Shown piece after piece: positions 47,700-60,855 of a stretch of 64,000 bases of DNA. A program made the translations under genes and the position numbers. Below the pieces are notes generated by a model, which did no database searches, was not told the DNA's origin, and was given only the letters and a program-made list of their open reading frames with translations. Source of the DNA: Macrostomum hystrix (taxonomy: Eukaryota > Platyhelminthes > Macrostomidae); assembly GCA_950097015.1 (NCBI GenBank), contig CATNEN010000011.1:1426001-1490000 (forward strand), in the 5' to 3' direction. Each line of letters begins with the position of its first letter. Position 1 is the stretch's first letter.

Positions 47700-50600
47700 A
47701 CTTAAATTAAAAACAAATTATCATTTACATTGTTATGAAGTTAATCGACAGAAAATTGTGTTATTTTATGCTAGGACAAATTTTAATCACTAGGCCATTC
47801 ATCATTGACAAAAAATTCAATAGTAATTATAAAATAAAATTTAAAAAATGTGATATTTACAGTGCTGTAATAATTATAGTAGCAGAATAAGTGCAACATA
47901 CAAAAACAATTATAGCAATGCTACTTAAAGTTATTTGATTTCAGACATGAATTGTATAAACAATAGTTTATAAGTCTCAGTAAAAATGTCTTTTAAGCCT
48001 AGTAATTTCTAAAAAACGAATATTGTAATTATTAGAGACACCTAAATATATACTTTTTGTTATTTATCAGAAGCTAAAAGTAGAAAAACCATGCAAGACA
48101 GACTAATGAACAGTTTTGGGTATTTTTACTATTGAAAGCTATCATTGTCATAGCCACACAAGGTTGGATACAGATCAAGCCAGCTGATTGGAACTACCAT
48201 TGATTTTTACTTACACATGATAAATCTTTCTGGTATACTGTACAAATAATTTACAAAATTATCAAAGAGCTCTACCACCAGTATTTTTTGTTTAAATTAT
48301 TCATGAATCCATTTTAAAGCAAAATTTTATAAAACAACAATATAAAAAACTTTAGGTTTTAGGGAACTGAATCAAGGACTGTTTTAAAGAGTTTAATATT
48401 TACTAAGAGATAATTTAAGAGTTATTTAAGCTAGCTATAGGCCTAGAATTCTATTAGATCTATTATATTAGGCCTACTAATTTTACATAGCCTATAGACC
48501 AATATAAGTTAGGGCTTGTTTTAATTTCTTAGAAAGTATTTCCTGTGAATAATATAAAGTTTGTTGAGATGGGCAACATTTATTTTCTTAGAAATATGTT
48601 AATTTTTGTTTGAATACACTCCAATTTGTTAAAATGCACCAAATTTTTTTATATGCACCAACGCACCAAAATATAAAAAGTTATAATGAAGTGAAGAAGG
48701 GGGAGGAGTGAGAAAAAAATGCATAAATACATGGGTAAGATAAAGCTGAGAATCAACGTTTTACATTTTGTGTTTGTGTAGGTATTGAAACATTCAGAAT
48801 AAAGAAAGCTTGAAAGTGTTTGTCTCAAAGTTACTTGAAGATATGAAGAAAGAGAAGTGAGTATAGTAAAAAGAGAGCTGTAAACCTAGATCCACTGGTA
48901 AAGCCCAAGAGGGACTGAAGATTGAACTGAAGAGTAACTGAAGAGTGATAAAGACTGATAAAGACAGATAAAAACAGATAAAGATCGATAAAAAGTATTT
49001 ACAGAAATAATACAGCAAAGTTATAAGTGAAAGTTATCAGCCATATTGAAATTATAATGCTACAATATTATATATATAACACTACTAATTTGAATTGAAA
49101 GTGAATAATTAAGGACAATTGTAAGATTGACATAAAGACAGTATTTGAATAAAGTGTATAAGTACTAGAACAACTTTGGTAACAATGGTGGGAGATTAAC
49201 TATTATAAAAAATCCTGTGACAACTTTGGTGGCATCATTAGGATTAGGATGTCATTAAGAAGTTAGCCCTACAAAATTGTATGGAACTACTAAAAATGAA
49301 GTTTTAACAAAGTTGCATAGGTGAGGAGGAGATGAAATCTTACTATAAATACTATAAATAATACTATATCTTATTATCTTATCTTTATCTTACTGCACCT
49401 TTATCTTATCTTATCTTATCTTATATTATCTTATCTTATTATGTTATCTTATATCTTATTAATCTTACTATAAATAAACAAGTAGAATGTAGAAAAAACC
49501 AACCTTTATACTGATGATAACATTCATAATATAAAAAGTTCAGAAGCATTGCAATATTAGTCTTAAATAAGTTATTTTGATAGATATTGAGAAAAAAATA
49601 TATTAAAGTAAAAGAAGAGCTGTAACCCTAGCCCTATTGGAGCCAAAAGGGGTTTTCGTGGACAGTGTCTGGCGCTCTTGTGAAAAATTGCCTGCACGGC
49701 TGCACAGAAAGAAATTTCTGTCTATGCGGCCGTACCTTGTGTGCGTAAAGTTGTCGTTAGTATATAGATGTATAACAAACAGCTTGTGCCCCTATAATAA
49801 CAATATCTTGTGTTCTTTATAAATTCATATTTTGTAATACATTTACTTGTACAAGTACATGTAGATGCAATGCTAGTAGTGAATGCCAGTGCCTCTATAC
49901 TCGCACCTTGTCTGTTTAAATATATGTACATAACGACACATTATAAAATACATTTAAATGTACATGTAGGTGCACCTGGTATAGCAGTATGCACCCGTGC
50001 CATACATCCATGCTATTCTGTGCTTAGGTACACATTTACATATTAGCCTAAATGGAGAAATATTTTTATGGAGGGGTGCACATTTATAGATAGGTGAAGC
50101 ATTGAAAAATGTTATATGGTATATACATCTGTATTTTCACGAAATCACCATGTAGCTGTTCTATTTTTAGAAATACACTACAGAGATCAAAAACAGGTCT
50201 TTTGACATTTTTTGCAAAATCAATCACTACTTTGATTCAGACTGAAGATATATAGCAATTGTGCTTTTGTGCTCTTTTTCTTGAAACCCCTGCGCACCTG
50301 CACGGAGCAGGAGTGTCCGCAGCTTTTTTAAAATTTGTTCCATTAGGATAACCCTAGATCCACCAGCGCATTTAAGATGGACTGGTATATAACTAGAGTG
50401 ATTAAGTGATTGATGAGTAACTGAAAAGTGATAAGAGTGATAAGACTTTCTGAAACCTTTGAGAGATTGATTAAGGTTGATAATGAGTGATAAATAGGCC
50501 TAGCTATAGAGTAATAATGACTAACAATGTGATTAGAGAAATTAATATAGTAAGATATAAGTGCAAATAATAGAAGCTAAGTTATACATAGCAAAGTTGC

Positions 50601-52600
50601 ATATAGTTCAAATTTAGCAATACATGGTAGGTAGGGCCTAGAGTTAGTGCCAGAGAAACTTGCTGAGGTTGGAGACAAAAAACTGTCACTGGTGCCATGC
50701 CATGCTGACTATGTGACTATATATGAAAAATGCAGTCATATCAGCATCAGCTGTCAATAGCATCAGATTGTGATTGTGATCTCAAGGTTACAGAGGTCGA
50801 CTGATAACAACCATTTTAACTAGGCCTACCATGTCAGCAAAGTCCTCAATTCCTTACTCTACATAGTATGCCCCTAGCATTTTGGCAACTATCTATACTG
50901 GCTCACTCATTACTATGCTGGGTAATAATTTTTTGAAAGTCTTATGACCTGCTTTAGGCCTACTGCTGTAATAAACTTGCATTTTTGCTTAAAATTTGGG
51001 GTCAAAATAAATTAATGCAGGAAACTAGGTCATTACCATTTTTACTGTTATTAATAATCATATTAGGCCCTAGTATTCTTAGTTTTATTAATCAGAGTAT
51101 AGTATTGTATAACTGTTAAACTATTACTAATTTACACGTGGAAAAAACAAATCATATAAAAGAGTCTGAGTCCCACTTCTCCTTCGCTATATGGCCTAGC
51201 TAGCTATAGGCCTACCATATAATAGTATATAATTATAGAGACTGAGTGCAGTATGTAATAAGCAGAAAAAACTAAGGAATATTGTATTATAATGACTTTC
51301 TAGATTGATTAATTTAAATAAATAATAATGCAAGCCTGGCTTCAAGCAATTCTTACTATTCTTGTGGAATAGATGACGACACATTTAGGATCCAAGTAGA
51401 CAGCAAGAAGAGAGCATTCTAGAAATTAGTTCGACGTGACGATGTTAAAATATACTAATTTAGCATCTAAGTTTAACAAATTGTAATATGCTAAGTACGT
51501 TCCGAAACTGTTTCAGCTAATAAAGAGATGCGGAAACTTTTAACTATTTTAAGTCTCAAATATTATAGACTAATATTGTTTTAAAAATCTGTATCAAAAA
51601 AAGATTTTACTTTGCCAGCGTATATTGAACCCACACGGCAGCGAGAATAGCTAATTTTGAATATAGTTTTAATGTGCAAGCGAATTAAAGAGGTGCCCGT
51701 CAATGTGTCCAACTTTTTTTGTTACCTAGAACTGTACTGAACTGTCCATCCATTGTTACCGAATTGACCATGTCACCGAACTATCACCGATTGTCATCAG
51801 TTACCGAATCGATTAATTGTTCCCGAATTGGGCTGCTCCCGTTGGTCTTAACTCTGTCTGCGGAATTCCACATATTTAAGCCACCAAAGTTGTTACAGGC
51901 TAATCGTTAATCTACTTAAGTGACAAGTTTTCACTACACAGTTCTAAATTTCAGGTTTTTTTTACAAATACTGGATCAGTATTGCGTCTCATATAATTTA
52001 TATACGTGACGTGTTGTGAAGTTACTGGAAGTGAAGATCTTGTCATTAATAGAACTCAGTTAGATCAAACCGCATTCGGCAAATTGGTTGCTAAACACAA
52101 ATACCAGACTAGATCCGTGTGCAGCTGGTGGAACAAGTATACAATTGGTACAGGTCCTGGTACAATAATTAATGCTATCCAGGAGAGTGCCTTCAAATTA
52201 AAATTAGGCTTGCTGCGTATGGTTTTCCGCAACCTCAGCATACTGCAATGTCTACATATACGCTCGTACATATAATCTCAGATCATGTTAGCAGCTGATC
52301 TGCTAATATAAGATTCTGGTCCTAGATTCAGGCCCCTTTTATAAAGCACTTGATTCTGCAACTTTCAATAGGTCCCTTAATATTTTGAGAAGGATCTTAT
52401 CTGAAACAATTCTATCCAACCATAGTCCGAAAGTTGGAGGTCCATATTAAGTTTTACCATACTGCCTTTACTACTTATAGAAGACATATCGTATATAGCT
52501 TTTGCGATGAAAATTCTGTTTCAATAGCAGCAGCCAATAAAGGAACTACCGCGATTTTACTGGACAGCCATTTAAATTAAATTTCCGTGCAGATCGAGCT
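47700..52600. other. Gene-poor AT-rich region
   Basis: No convincing exon in 4.9 kb. A (TTATC)n-like microsatellite lies at about 49360-49450. An isolated GC-richer patch at 49620-49760 and 50280-50330 has no protein match that I recognise. 51720-51850 has several ACCGAA/TACCGAA repeats. The small frames here lack domains and splice support. Confidence 0.6.
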
Positions 52601-52612
52601 TTCAGAAAATAG

Positions 52613-53300
52613 ATGGCTTTCCTAAAACTGCTGGTTCAACACGAGCACAGCAAGTCGGAGAAGTGCTCATTGATCGAAAATGCTGCCACTATGGACAGTT
52701 CTGAAGCTGATTGTTTCAGTTATGATGCAGTCGATTGGCCCATGCAGTGACTGATGAACAACGCCCGCACATTGATATCACGGATCAGCAGATTATTCAG
52801 GCAGTGCTAGAAGAAAACCTAGCTGTTGTTGATCTGTATTTAAAACAACAGAGAAATAGAAACAGATTGCTGCACTACAGAATGAGCAATTCATGTTGCA
52901 AGTCAAGCGCCGCGCCTCACTGGTTTTGAAGACCTGCACGCCGTGAGATACTCTTCATCATGTCATGTAGTGTGTTCTTCTCAATAAGCTGTTTTGCAGA
53001 GTATCAGACGTCAGAATCAGCACGAACCTTTATGGGCATCGGAAGCAGTGCCTCCACACCGAGTGGGAATTCGGCGAGATACAGCTGCCCTGCCTCAACT
53101 GCATGGGCACTTTCAACCACCGGTATTGATCGCATCCTTGTTTGCTTTCCAGTTAAGCATTGCTCAATACTTGCCGCAGTCAAAGTCTTCTCAGGACCCC
53201 GTTTGAACCATGTCGATGCACTCCACAAATTCGTGCTCGCAGAACCGCAGTGAGGATACCCTCAGGTCCTTTATCTATTCACGACCTTTGAACTCAAAGT
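52613..53300 (+). pseudogene. Possible decayed coding sequence, family unknown
   Basis: A frame from an ATG at 52613 runs about 44 codons to a TGA at 52748. A second frame (52735-52929) continues with charged, helix-like content (DIVTD-like spacing, VLEENLAVVDLYLKQQ). Composition changes sharply from the AT-rich surroundings, and the LINE fragment follows directly, so this may be an old transposon with frameshifts. I do not recognise the family. Confidence 0.3.
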
Positions 53301-53639
53301 GATAAATAATGCTAAAAAAATTCGTCTTGCAGTCGCTCCGGGTCCCTCGGTTAAAGTACACACTCAGTAGGACAAGTCGGAGTCTGTGATGGCCTTGAAC
53401 CCTCGTCGGTCTCCAACGGTTCGCTCCCTCAACTGGCAGCTAAAACGCAGCACGCACGAGTATGTTTCATATTGCTCAGGCGAGACTGCTCATTCCCAAT
53501 GACGATAGTCGCACGTGTCTCAATCATTTATCTGTGCATGCTGGCTCGGAAGCCCCGAATCGTATCTGGCGCATATGTCCTTGCCCCCCCACGGCAAGAT
53601 TTCCTTTTCCTTTTCAACTTACATACCATAGGCACAAAT

Positions 53640-54600
53640 AGCTGTCTACATACAATACAATACAATAAATACAATGGCCACCGGCCACAAGTGGTCAGGA
53701 AAGGGGGGGACATTGTCAAAAAGCACGCTTAGCTGCGCAGTCTCTGATGAAGGTAGCGCCATTGATCTGATCAGGCGCCCTGGCGTCTTCTGTCAGACAG
53801 TCGACGAACCTCCGGGTCCGCGCCTGCCCCCGCCGGAACGGGCCCTGCTGCGTGTACAGCAAGACCTCCTGCAGCGGCTCCGGGCAGTAGGACTCGGCGC
53901 GAATGACGTGGCCCGCCAGCTTCAGGCGGCGCTGTCGCAGGGTCACGCTGGGAGGGCTCAGCTTGGCCCGCTGGTAGAGAGCCTGGTTGGTGACGTGTTC
54001 GGCGTGACGGTGCACGCTGAAGGCAGCGCGCAGCAGGCTGGAGTGCGCCGCGTCCAGCTGGCGCTCCAGCACATCCGTCATGGTCCAGGTCTCGGCGTTG
54101 TAGAAGAGCACCGTTTCCACCACCGCCTGGAACAGTCTGGTTCTCAGCTGGTCTGGCAGGGCGTCGCTTTGGAGCACGATGCGCACTGAGCGGAAAGCCG
54201 CCCACGCAAGCCCTCTGCGACGCCGCAGGTCCTCCTGGACGCTGGGCACGAGACCACCAAGGTACCGGAACTGCTCACATCGGGGGAGCGGTGCTGCCGT
54301 TGCGCTGTCCATGCTGGGAAGGCGGATGACCGCTGGCAGATCGGCTGGCACAGTCAGGACCTCCGTCTTCTTGGCGTTGATCTTAAGGCCAACCTTCGCA
54401 GCGGCAGCAGCTAGGCCGTCGAGGAGGCGTTGAGCACCAGCAGCAGTGGATGCCAGCAGGGCGAGGTCATCAGCATATCCGAGGACTGCCAGCCGCTTCT
54501 CCGGGTGCCGGCTGCTCGTTCGCCTGCATAGGATGTAGCCGTCCGAGTTGTCCGGTAGTCCTGTCCGCAGCACCCAGTCCAAGGACTGTCTACATAACAC
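53640..54600 (-). mobile_element. 5'-truncated non-LTR retrotransposon (end of reverse transcriptase)
   Basis: Minus strand. A 294-codon frame (54600-53716) starts inside the reverse transcriptase and includes the catalytic YADD box (LGYADDLALLAS), the following KINAKKTEVL and FRYLGGLV motifs, and the C-terminal domain typical of these LINEs (YNAETWTMT, LRQRRLKLAGHVIRAE). Below the stop codon the element ends in short TATTG-type repeats (53650-53672), like the simple-repeat tails of several LINE clades. The truncation at about 54600 is the normal 5' kind. It cannot transpose alone. Whether it belongs to the same family as the 631-2540 fragment cannot be told, since they do not overlap. Confidence 0.88.
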
Positions 54601-55079
54601 ATTGGCATGCTTTCAGAAATATCCAGTAAACCATTCGGGTAGCTGATGTGCTCCATTTCATACGATCTTAGATGCTCCTCCAAGTTTAGGTCGTCTTAGA
54701 TTTTCTCGGGCTTAATATCCTATAGATTTATTTTCTTTGCGCTATTTACTTATAGCATATCTTGGTTAAACATATTCTATGGTAGAAAGTGCCCCCACAC
54801 CCCCAATTTCTTTCCCCGGCTTATAACTTGTTCTCTCTAACCAAGGACTTCTATATAATAGCATCTGGACTGGAAACGAGAAATAAATTTCACAATTATT
54901 TTACCACATGAGGCCAATGTTTAGCCGAGCACAGCGGCTCTCCAGAGAAACATATCTACTTAAGCCGTCACACATCTCAAGGCGCCTACATTCCAGGCAT
55001 GCACATTGAATTTGGTGGAAATCCTATGTTGGGGAGAGAAATGGAGTCTACTTTTTTCGGAGAAGCATTTCCAATTGAT
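54601..55079. other. Intergenic; contains a 21-base dispersed motif
   Basis: CAAGGACTTCTATATAATAG at 54842 recurs exactly at 60432. No gene seen. Confidence 0.5.
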
Positions 55080-55205
55080 TTCAATGGCGTTTCAAATTGG
55101 CATTCCATCGGTCCCCAGCTGTTCACCATAGACACTTGTTCCAGAACGTTATCTATAAGGCAAGATGCGGTGCCAACTATCTTTCCTAATGCACCTGCAT
55201 ACCTT
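55080..55205 (+). pseudogene. Possible THAP-domain fragment
   Basis: In the plus-strand frame that starts at 54999, the residues RTLSIRQDAVPTIFP (about 55146-55187) resemble the AVPTIF signature ending a THAP zinc finger, with LFTID just before. The C2CH zinc ligands upstream are not evident, and no transposase follows. A remnant of a THAP-type transposase or host gene is plausible; a chance match is possible. Confidence 0.35.
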
Positions 55206-55329
55206 TCTTCTGTCCGGCAAGCAGCTCGGAGCACATGCTCTGCGACATCATCTGCGCGTCTGGAGGCTGAAAACATGCGTCTCGATGATCAAATCGCCGA
55301 CTGTCTATGTCTATGGCAAATTTAGAACG

Positions 55330-56268
55330 AATGCAATTCCTTCCGGTTAGAGAGTCCAGAAATGGCGCTTCACGGCGAGCCCGAAGGGTGATATACCAAT
55401 CATTTCATTAATTAATCTTTGCAGACAACTTTCACAATAAAGATCAAAAATATACTTAAAGCAGCATGGCAACTTCTAAGAGCATGATGAGCACTGAATG
55501 AAAGCCGAACTTTAAAAAATCGAAAGCATAAAGGGCTTTCAGCGAAAAGCGAATCATTCTGTGCAACTAATTAATTGGTTAAAATGTGTCGTAAACTAAA
55601 CGAATAGCATAATATGGCGCTTGATCGCGAACAGAAAAATTAAGCTTAATGCATGCAGTTTATTGGCTGATAATAAAGCCAAGACTACCACTTTAAGATC
55701 TGATCAGGGGAGTTTCCCCCAGCCATGGTGAATCTGTTTCAATCTGCTACTGTGAAGCTAGTATAATTTTGTGGATAATTTGAGTGGAATTTCGAGTATT
55801 TACAGTGCTGCACAGCAATTGTTAAAAGTGATGCCGGCTGATATGTGTACAAAAGAAAGCTCAAAACGAAAATTAATGAGGGAGGTAGGGCAGCTTGATA
55901 ATTTTCTTCATCGTAATAAGTGGTAGAACTAATCAGTTCGAAGCTAGAACTCAATAACTAATTATAGGGCAGAGACCAAAGGCGATTGGGAGAAAGACAG
56001 CAAAGTCAAGAGGAAGGACCAGCAAAGGCTAAAAATGTGCTAAAAACTGGGTGACCAAGCCACTTGATCCGGGATAACACTTGACAGGGTCGAAAAACAA
56101 GAGAGGCTAAAGTTATAAAGGGTAAAGGGTCAAGGTTATAAACTTCAAAAATGTTTTCAAAAACGGTAAAACAATGAATTTTAGTTCAAGAAAAAAGTTA
56201 ATTTTTTGTGTAACAGGCAAAAAATATAAATTTTAAAATATAACAGTTTTTCGAAAAAAAGCCATAGT
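55330..56268. other. Intergenic, no gene seen
   Basis: AT-rich 3' flank of the LRAT-like gene. Confidence 0.5.
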
Positions 56269-59200
56269 TTATGGTGTAAAAAAATGATCCCAAATTGCGG
56301 GAACTCTTGGTAAAACGTTGCTCACAGCGAAGGCACTCGCTGCGATTCCCATACAGGGCAACCACGACGTGCCCAGTCCAATAGCGATCAGCAGACCAGC
56401 CAGTGAGGAGCCCACCGAGGTCATAAGACTTCTAAAGCGCCAGCGGTACTCGTGCTCAGGCATTCCTGTAGTGGCCTTGCGGAACTCCAGAACGCCGGCC
56501 TCTATACAAGCAAAGAATAAAACTAACGCTAAGCTGAATCCTTCCCACCGAAATGTGCTTCCGTCAGGCACAGCTGGCGAAATGTCTGCGAAGATCCGCA
56601 GAATTTTACTCGCAAATTTACAGAATTTTACAGCAATGTTTAAGAGCTGCATCCCGAATGAGTTACAAGTAGATGTTGCAGTCAAAGCCCAGTCGCTGAG
56701 CTGTAAACTTGTGAATCGACCGTAGATCAAAAAGTTCACAAAGTGCTCACAGTTGTTAGAAAATAGATCGTAGTTTCTTGCACCTCGACATTCATCGAAT
56801 TTCGCATCAATCCTCTCCCAATCGAGGTCGGCATTGTGCACGACTTTCTGCAGCTGGCCCGGGCCGGTGACGCGGAGGAATCCGATGAATTCGTTGATTC
56901 CCATCTTCACCTCCTCGGCTGGTGCTTCGTACGTCACGCCGAAGCCTGAGCTCGACTCGGGATCCCATTCGACGAGAATGAAGTGGACGTCCTTGACCTT
57001 ACCTTGCACCCTCCGTTTGAGGATGATGTGATCAAACTGCCTGAGGCTGCTGCGATTCACATTGTCTTCCACAAAGACACTCTCACCAGGCCGAGAGCCG
57101 AATTTGTTTTCAAGACACTGCAAATCCTTTTGCATCCGTTCCAAATGGGTTCCAAACAACTTTTCTATATCCTTCAAGCCTTGTCTGTTCTTCTTATTCT
57201 TGAGCCAGTAACAGAAGTCCTGACTCGTAACTCGGCTGCCTTGATTCGCCCACTTAATGAAGCTCATCTTGTCGTCGTCGGCATTCAAGAAGTTGACACC
57301 GAGTAGCTGCTCGAGAATGTCCATGCGAGTCTCTGATCGACTGAAGCCATTGTAAACAAATCGGCGAATTTTTTCTTCGGCACTGATTTTCAACTCCTCC
57401 TTTCTGACTGATCTGAACTGCTTGTTGTTCTCGTACAAATTAACTTTTACAATCTCATTAGAATCCTCAAATTGTGTGCACTCTCTCATGATCGCATCGT
57501 GAGTGTAAGGGTCGAATAACTTCGGAAACTTAATGTGGCCTCTTCCGAACGTCACCAGATCTTCTGCAGAGTTGATGTCAACGCGGCACTGCTCTCGATT
57601 GCTGCCATGCTCGATGCTGCACTACCTCGCAAAGTCGCGATCGCTGTTCCGCATCCAGTTGTGATCACGCTCACCTTTTCTGGAAAACGCTCTCTCCACC
57701 ACCTTCTCAGGTGAAAACTTTCTGTCGTCTCCAACATTGTAGGTGATGAGATGCACATCTTGCTTACTCTCCTCTCCAATGTCAAGCTCACAGGTCTGAA
57801 GTGCGACCTCAAACATCTGAGTACTGAGTGATGGTTTCAATACGTAAGTCATCACTTCGCACATTAATTTGGTTTGTTTTTCGTCGCTTTTCTCGCTATC
57901 AGCCTGATGTAATGCTTGAATGACAACTGCATGTTTTCTCATGCTGAAGCCTTCCTGACTCCGAAAGCTGATCACACTGCTAGTTTTCACATTATTCAAA
58001 TCAGTGACCTTGACTGCTGAATAGACCGGTTTTTCCCGACCACCACCGTACAGCTCGCAGTCCAGCTTCGCTTCGTTGTGCACACACAAGGAGACGCTCT
58101 TCTCTTTCTTGCGGGTCCAAATCTTGAACTCGATGAGGTCATTCGCAGTGCATTTGTCTCTCTCTGCACAATACTGAACCGTTCGAACGACTGTAGTACC
58201 TGACTCACGTGACCTGATATCCGTGATCAAGCGGTACTCCTTGTCTAGGTATATCATGTCTCCTGCTTTTAGACTTTCGGGATCAACTGTTTTGCAAAGC
58301 TCTCGGCAGTCACTGTGTCCTTCCACTTCTAGAGCGTTTCTCTTCCACTGGTCAGTTGAAAGCGCTTGATCTCTAATGAGCAGGTGGCATATTGAGAGGC
58401 TTGACAATATCTTGTTCGAATAGACCACCCTGTTCAGGAATCGGACCCACTCTCTCATCCGTGATAGATCAGCTCCATTGTGACATTGAGCTGAAATTAT
58501 TTTTCTGACTGGCTTCGTCAACACATGCTCGGCCTCGTGAACAATGGGCAAGCATGAACACGTGCCTTTTTTCGCCACCACAGTCACCAGACTTGCATCC
58601 TCGATGACTGGCTCGACATTTGTCACCTCTGCGTGAATCCGACGACTGTCGCTGCAGGAAATTCGAACATGGTCACCTGCTTTGATTTCGTGGGTGTGAT
58701 GCTCGTCGGATTTGTAGATTGGCACATGACAACTCTGACGGTGCGACGGTGACTGGACTTTGCACCACAGGGCGAACATTGAGGCATTATTTGAAATTCG
58801 GTTGTACTCCTCTTCATTCAGTCGACTGCGAGCTCGTTGAAGCACAGCTTGCGCTGGATAGCAGCTCGCGGGTGGAAACACGAGCAGCCAGCTTTTTTGT
58901 GTGTTGAGACTCAGCTCAAATGTCTCCCTCATTTCTGTGTTTGGCGTGAGTACGCTTGACCTTCCATAGGGAATGGCATCAATAATGATGAAGTCGGGCG
59001 GCTTGTCTGGTCGGGTCCTGACGCTCTCAACTACGATCAAGTGCCTCAGTTTATAGTAGTAGAGCTGCACGATGTCGCCAGGCTTCAGCTTCTCCATGGT
59101 TTCCTGCGTGAGTCTGAGTCTTCCTTCATCCTTGTGCTGACTGTACAGCTCCTGCTGCCCCTCTGTTAGGACGTGGTATTCGTGCATGTTATCTTCTAGC

Positions 59201-59314
59201 TCTATAAGTTTCTCATCGACTTGGTCGTCCATTCGTTTGCTGGATTTTTGGTTTGTACTCGGTAGTCCAGCTTTCTCATTGCTTGGGCTAGTTGTGCCCG
59301 GCAGTTGTTCCTCG
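56269..59314 (-). pseudogene. Multi-domain LRAT-like protein, interrupted by one in-frame TAG
   Basis: Minus strand, one continuous frame of about 1,015 codons broken by a single TAG at 57624-57622. The exon probably opens at the acceptor TTTCCTTGTAG|CGAGG (59314); the first in-frame ATG is at 59232. The LRAT family (NlpC/P60 fold) uses a His and a Cys in NCEHF for acyl transfer or thiol chemistry. Here an N-terminal LRAT-like unit (LKPGDIVQLYYYKLRHLIVV ... NNASMFALWC) lacks the Cys. Middle units are more degenerate. A fourth ends VVERAFSRKG ... RDFAR-stop-C. The last unit is intact, with VHFILVEW and NNCEHFVNFLIYG (Cys codon 56749-56751), followed by hydrophobic segments that look membrane-spanning (about codons 340-357 and 379-416 after 57555). 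The frame below the TAG remains open for 450 codons, so the stop is recent, polymorphic, read through, or a sequencing error. A second gene starting below the stop is the alternative. Confidence 0.7.
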
Positions 59315-59399
59315 CTACAAGGAAATTGAAACGCAAAATTTTTATTAGTCACGTTGAAACTGCCGTTGATTTCTCTTTTCTTAAATTAAGATGTTTTCG

Positions 59400-60380
59400 C
59401 TAAGTTCTTAGAATAGACTATACCCCATTTTCATTATTAACTTTATGTACGTTAATCAAACACTTTTTTGTGAACAGCAGAAAGACCACACCATTTCCCC
59501 CCGTCACACCATTATTAACGTATGCTTTGGCGAGTCCGTATTGGTTTAAAAGTGTATAAATTAACAATATAATAAATACACGATGACATTTTGTAAGCAG
59601 AAAAGTTTCGCTTGTATTTTTTTTGCCACCAGACACCCCGACGAGAATCGTTGAATATCTCGACGATGCCGATGTTTTGTGATTGTGGAAGTTGTCTCAT
59701 TGGATAGAGGGGAAAATTGTAGCCCGTGTACTGGATTTTCAAGGCGATTTAGTAAATATTTTAGGAGACTGAAAAAATGTGGTTATTTGAAGCACCCAGT
59801 GATCTTTCTACTTTTTAAGAAATTAATATTGTGTCTAGATATCGCGGGCCATATCGTGGAAATAATCGTCAGTGTGCTGCCCCGGAACTCGTAGTCTATG
59901 GCCGAATTTGTGCCAGAAAATTAAACGGATATGTAACGTATATTTAACACATTTAACCATTGATGAACTATAGATCGATTGAACGCATCTGGGCGTGGTA
60001 TGAGAGACGAACTCATATTCCTGCCGTTCGAGCCCGGCGGTTTCTCCCTAGGCAATTCTTGCTAAATTTATCATGTTGGCTTGCAAAGCGAGCAGAAGAA
60101 CTGCAAAGACTTGAATGATTGTTAAATGAGAATGAAAATCAGAACTGAAAGAGCTCAGATAACAGGATTCAGATTCTCGAAAAACTTGACTATGGCTTCG
60201 CCCCCACACCCAATTTGTACTCAGCCTAGCAGCGGGCCGAAATTACGATTCGGCCCAAAGAGTATAAATTACAAAGGGTTTTTATAATCTTTGATTCGGC
60301 CCGGGAATTTTGTCTGCCCAAACCTGCCTAGCCCGGCATCTGGAGCGGGCCGAAATGAAATTATTATGGCCCGCGAATTC
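59400..60380. other. Intergenic, no gene seen
   Basis: Short frames only. 60225-60380 has several GGGCCGAA / TTCGGCCC pairs that suggest transposon debris. Confidence 0.5.
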
Positions 60381-60392
60381 GACACAATATGG

Positions 60393-60505
60393 ATATGTCT
60401 ATGGTTTCTCGGGCCGAAGAAACGGCATAATCAAGGACTTCTATATAATAGCTGCTGCGCAGCCCTCGGATTTTGCCGCTTCAGTCCTCGAAACCATAGA
60501 CATAT
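60393..60505. repeat. Short inverted-repeat element
   Basis: ATATGTCTATGGTTTC at 60393-60408 is repeated inverted at 60490-60505, enclosing about 80 bases that include the 21-base motif shared with 54842. A MITE remnant is plausible. Confidence 0.5.
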
Positions 60506-60654
60506 CTATATACGAGTATTAATTGCAGCTCGTGTTCTATGTTCTTTGCTTTTTGACATGGCGTAGTAGTATTTCCATTCATCTTTTCATTTTCATTGTG
60601 TTCATTTTGCGATGAACTGAGCTTTGTACGAGCGTAGCTAGGAACGAGACAGTT

Positions 60655-60855
60655 TGTAGCCTAGTGGAAACAGCTTTGGACTTCGCAAACTCACGAGCTC
60701 GTAAGCTGAGACCAAGAGATACAACCTTCTGTGGGTGTGGCGGGCTCCCCAGTCCACGGACTGAACAGCTGTACAGAGACAGCCATTGGCAAATAATGAA
60801 TGTAAATCTGGCCCAGCCGGTCGCTTGGTATTCTATCGAACAGTCTATCAATCAA
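60655..60855 (+). mobile_element. Degenerate SINE
   Basis: GTAGCCTAGTGGAAACAGC resembles the tRNA-derived start of the family, and CCAGTCCACGGACTGAACAG with TGTACAGAGACAGCC its body. The B box is decayed. Confidence 0.6.
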
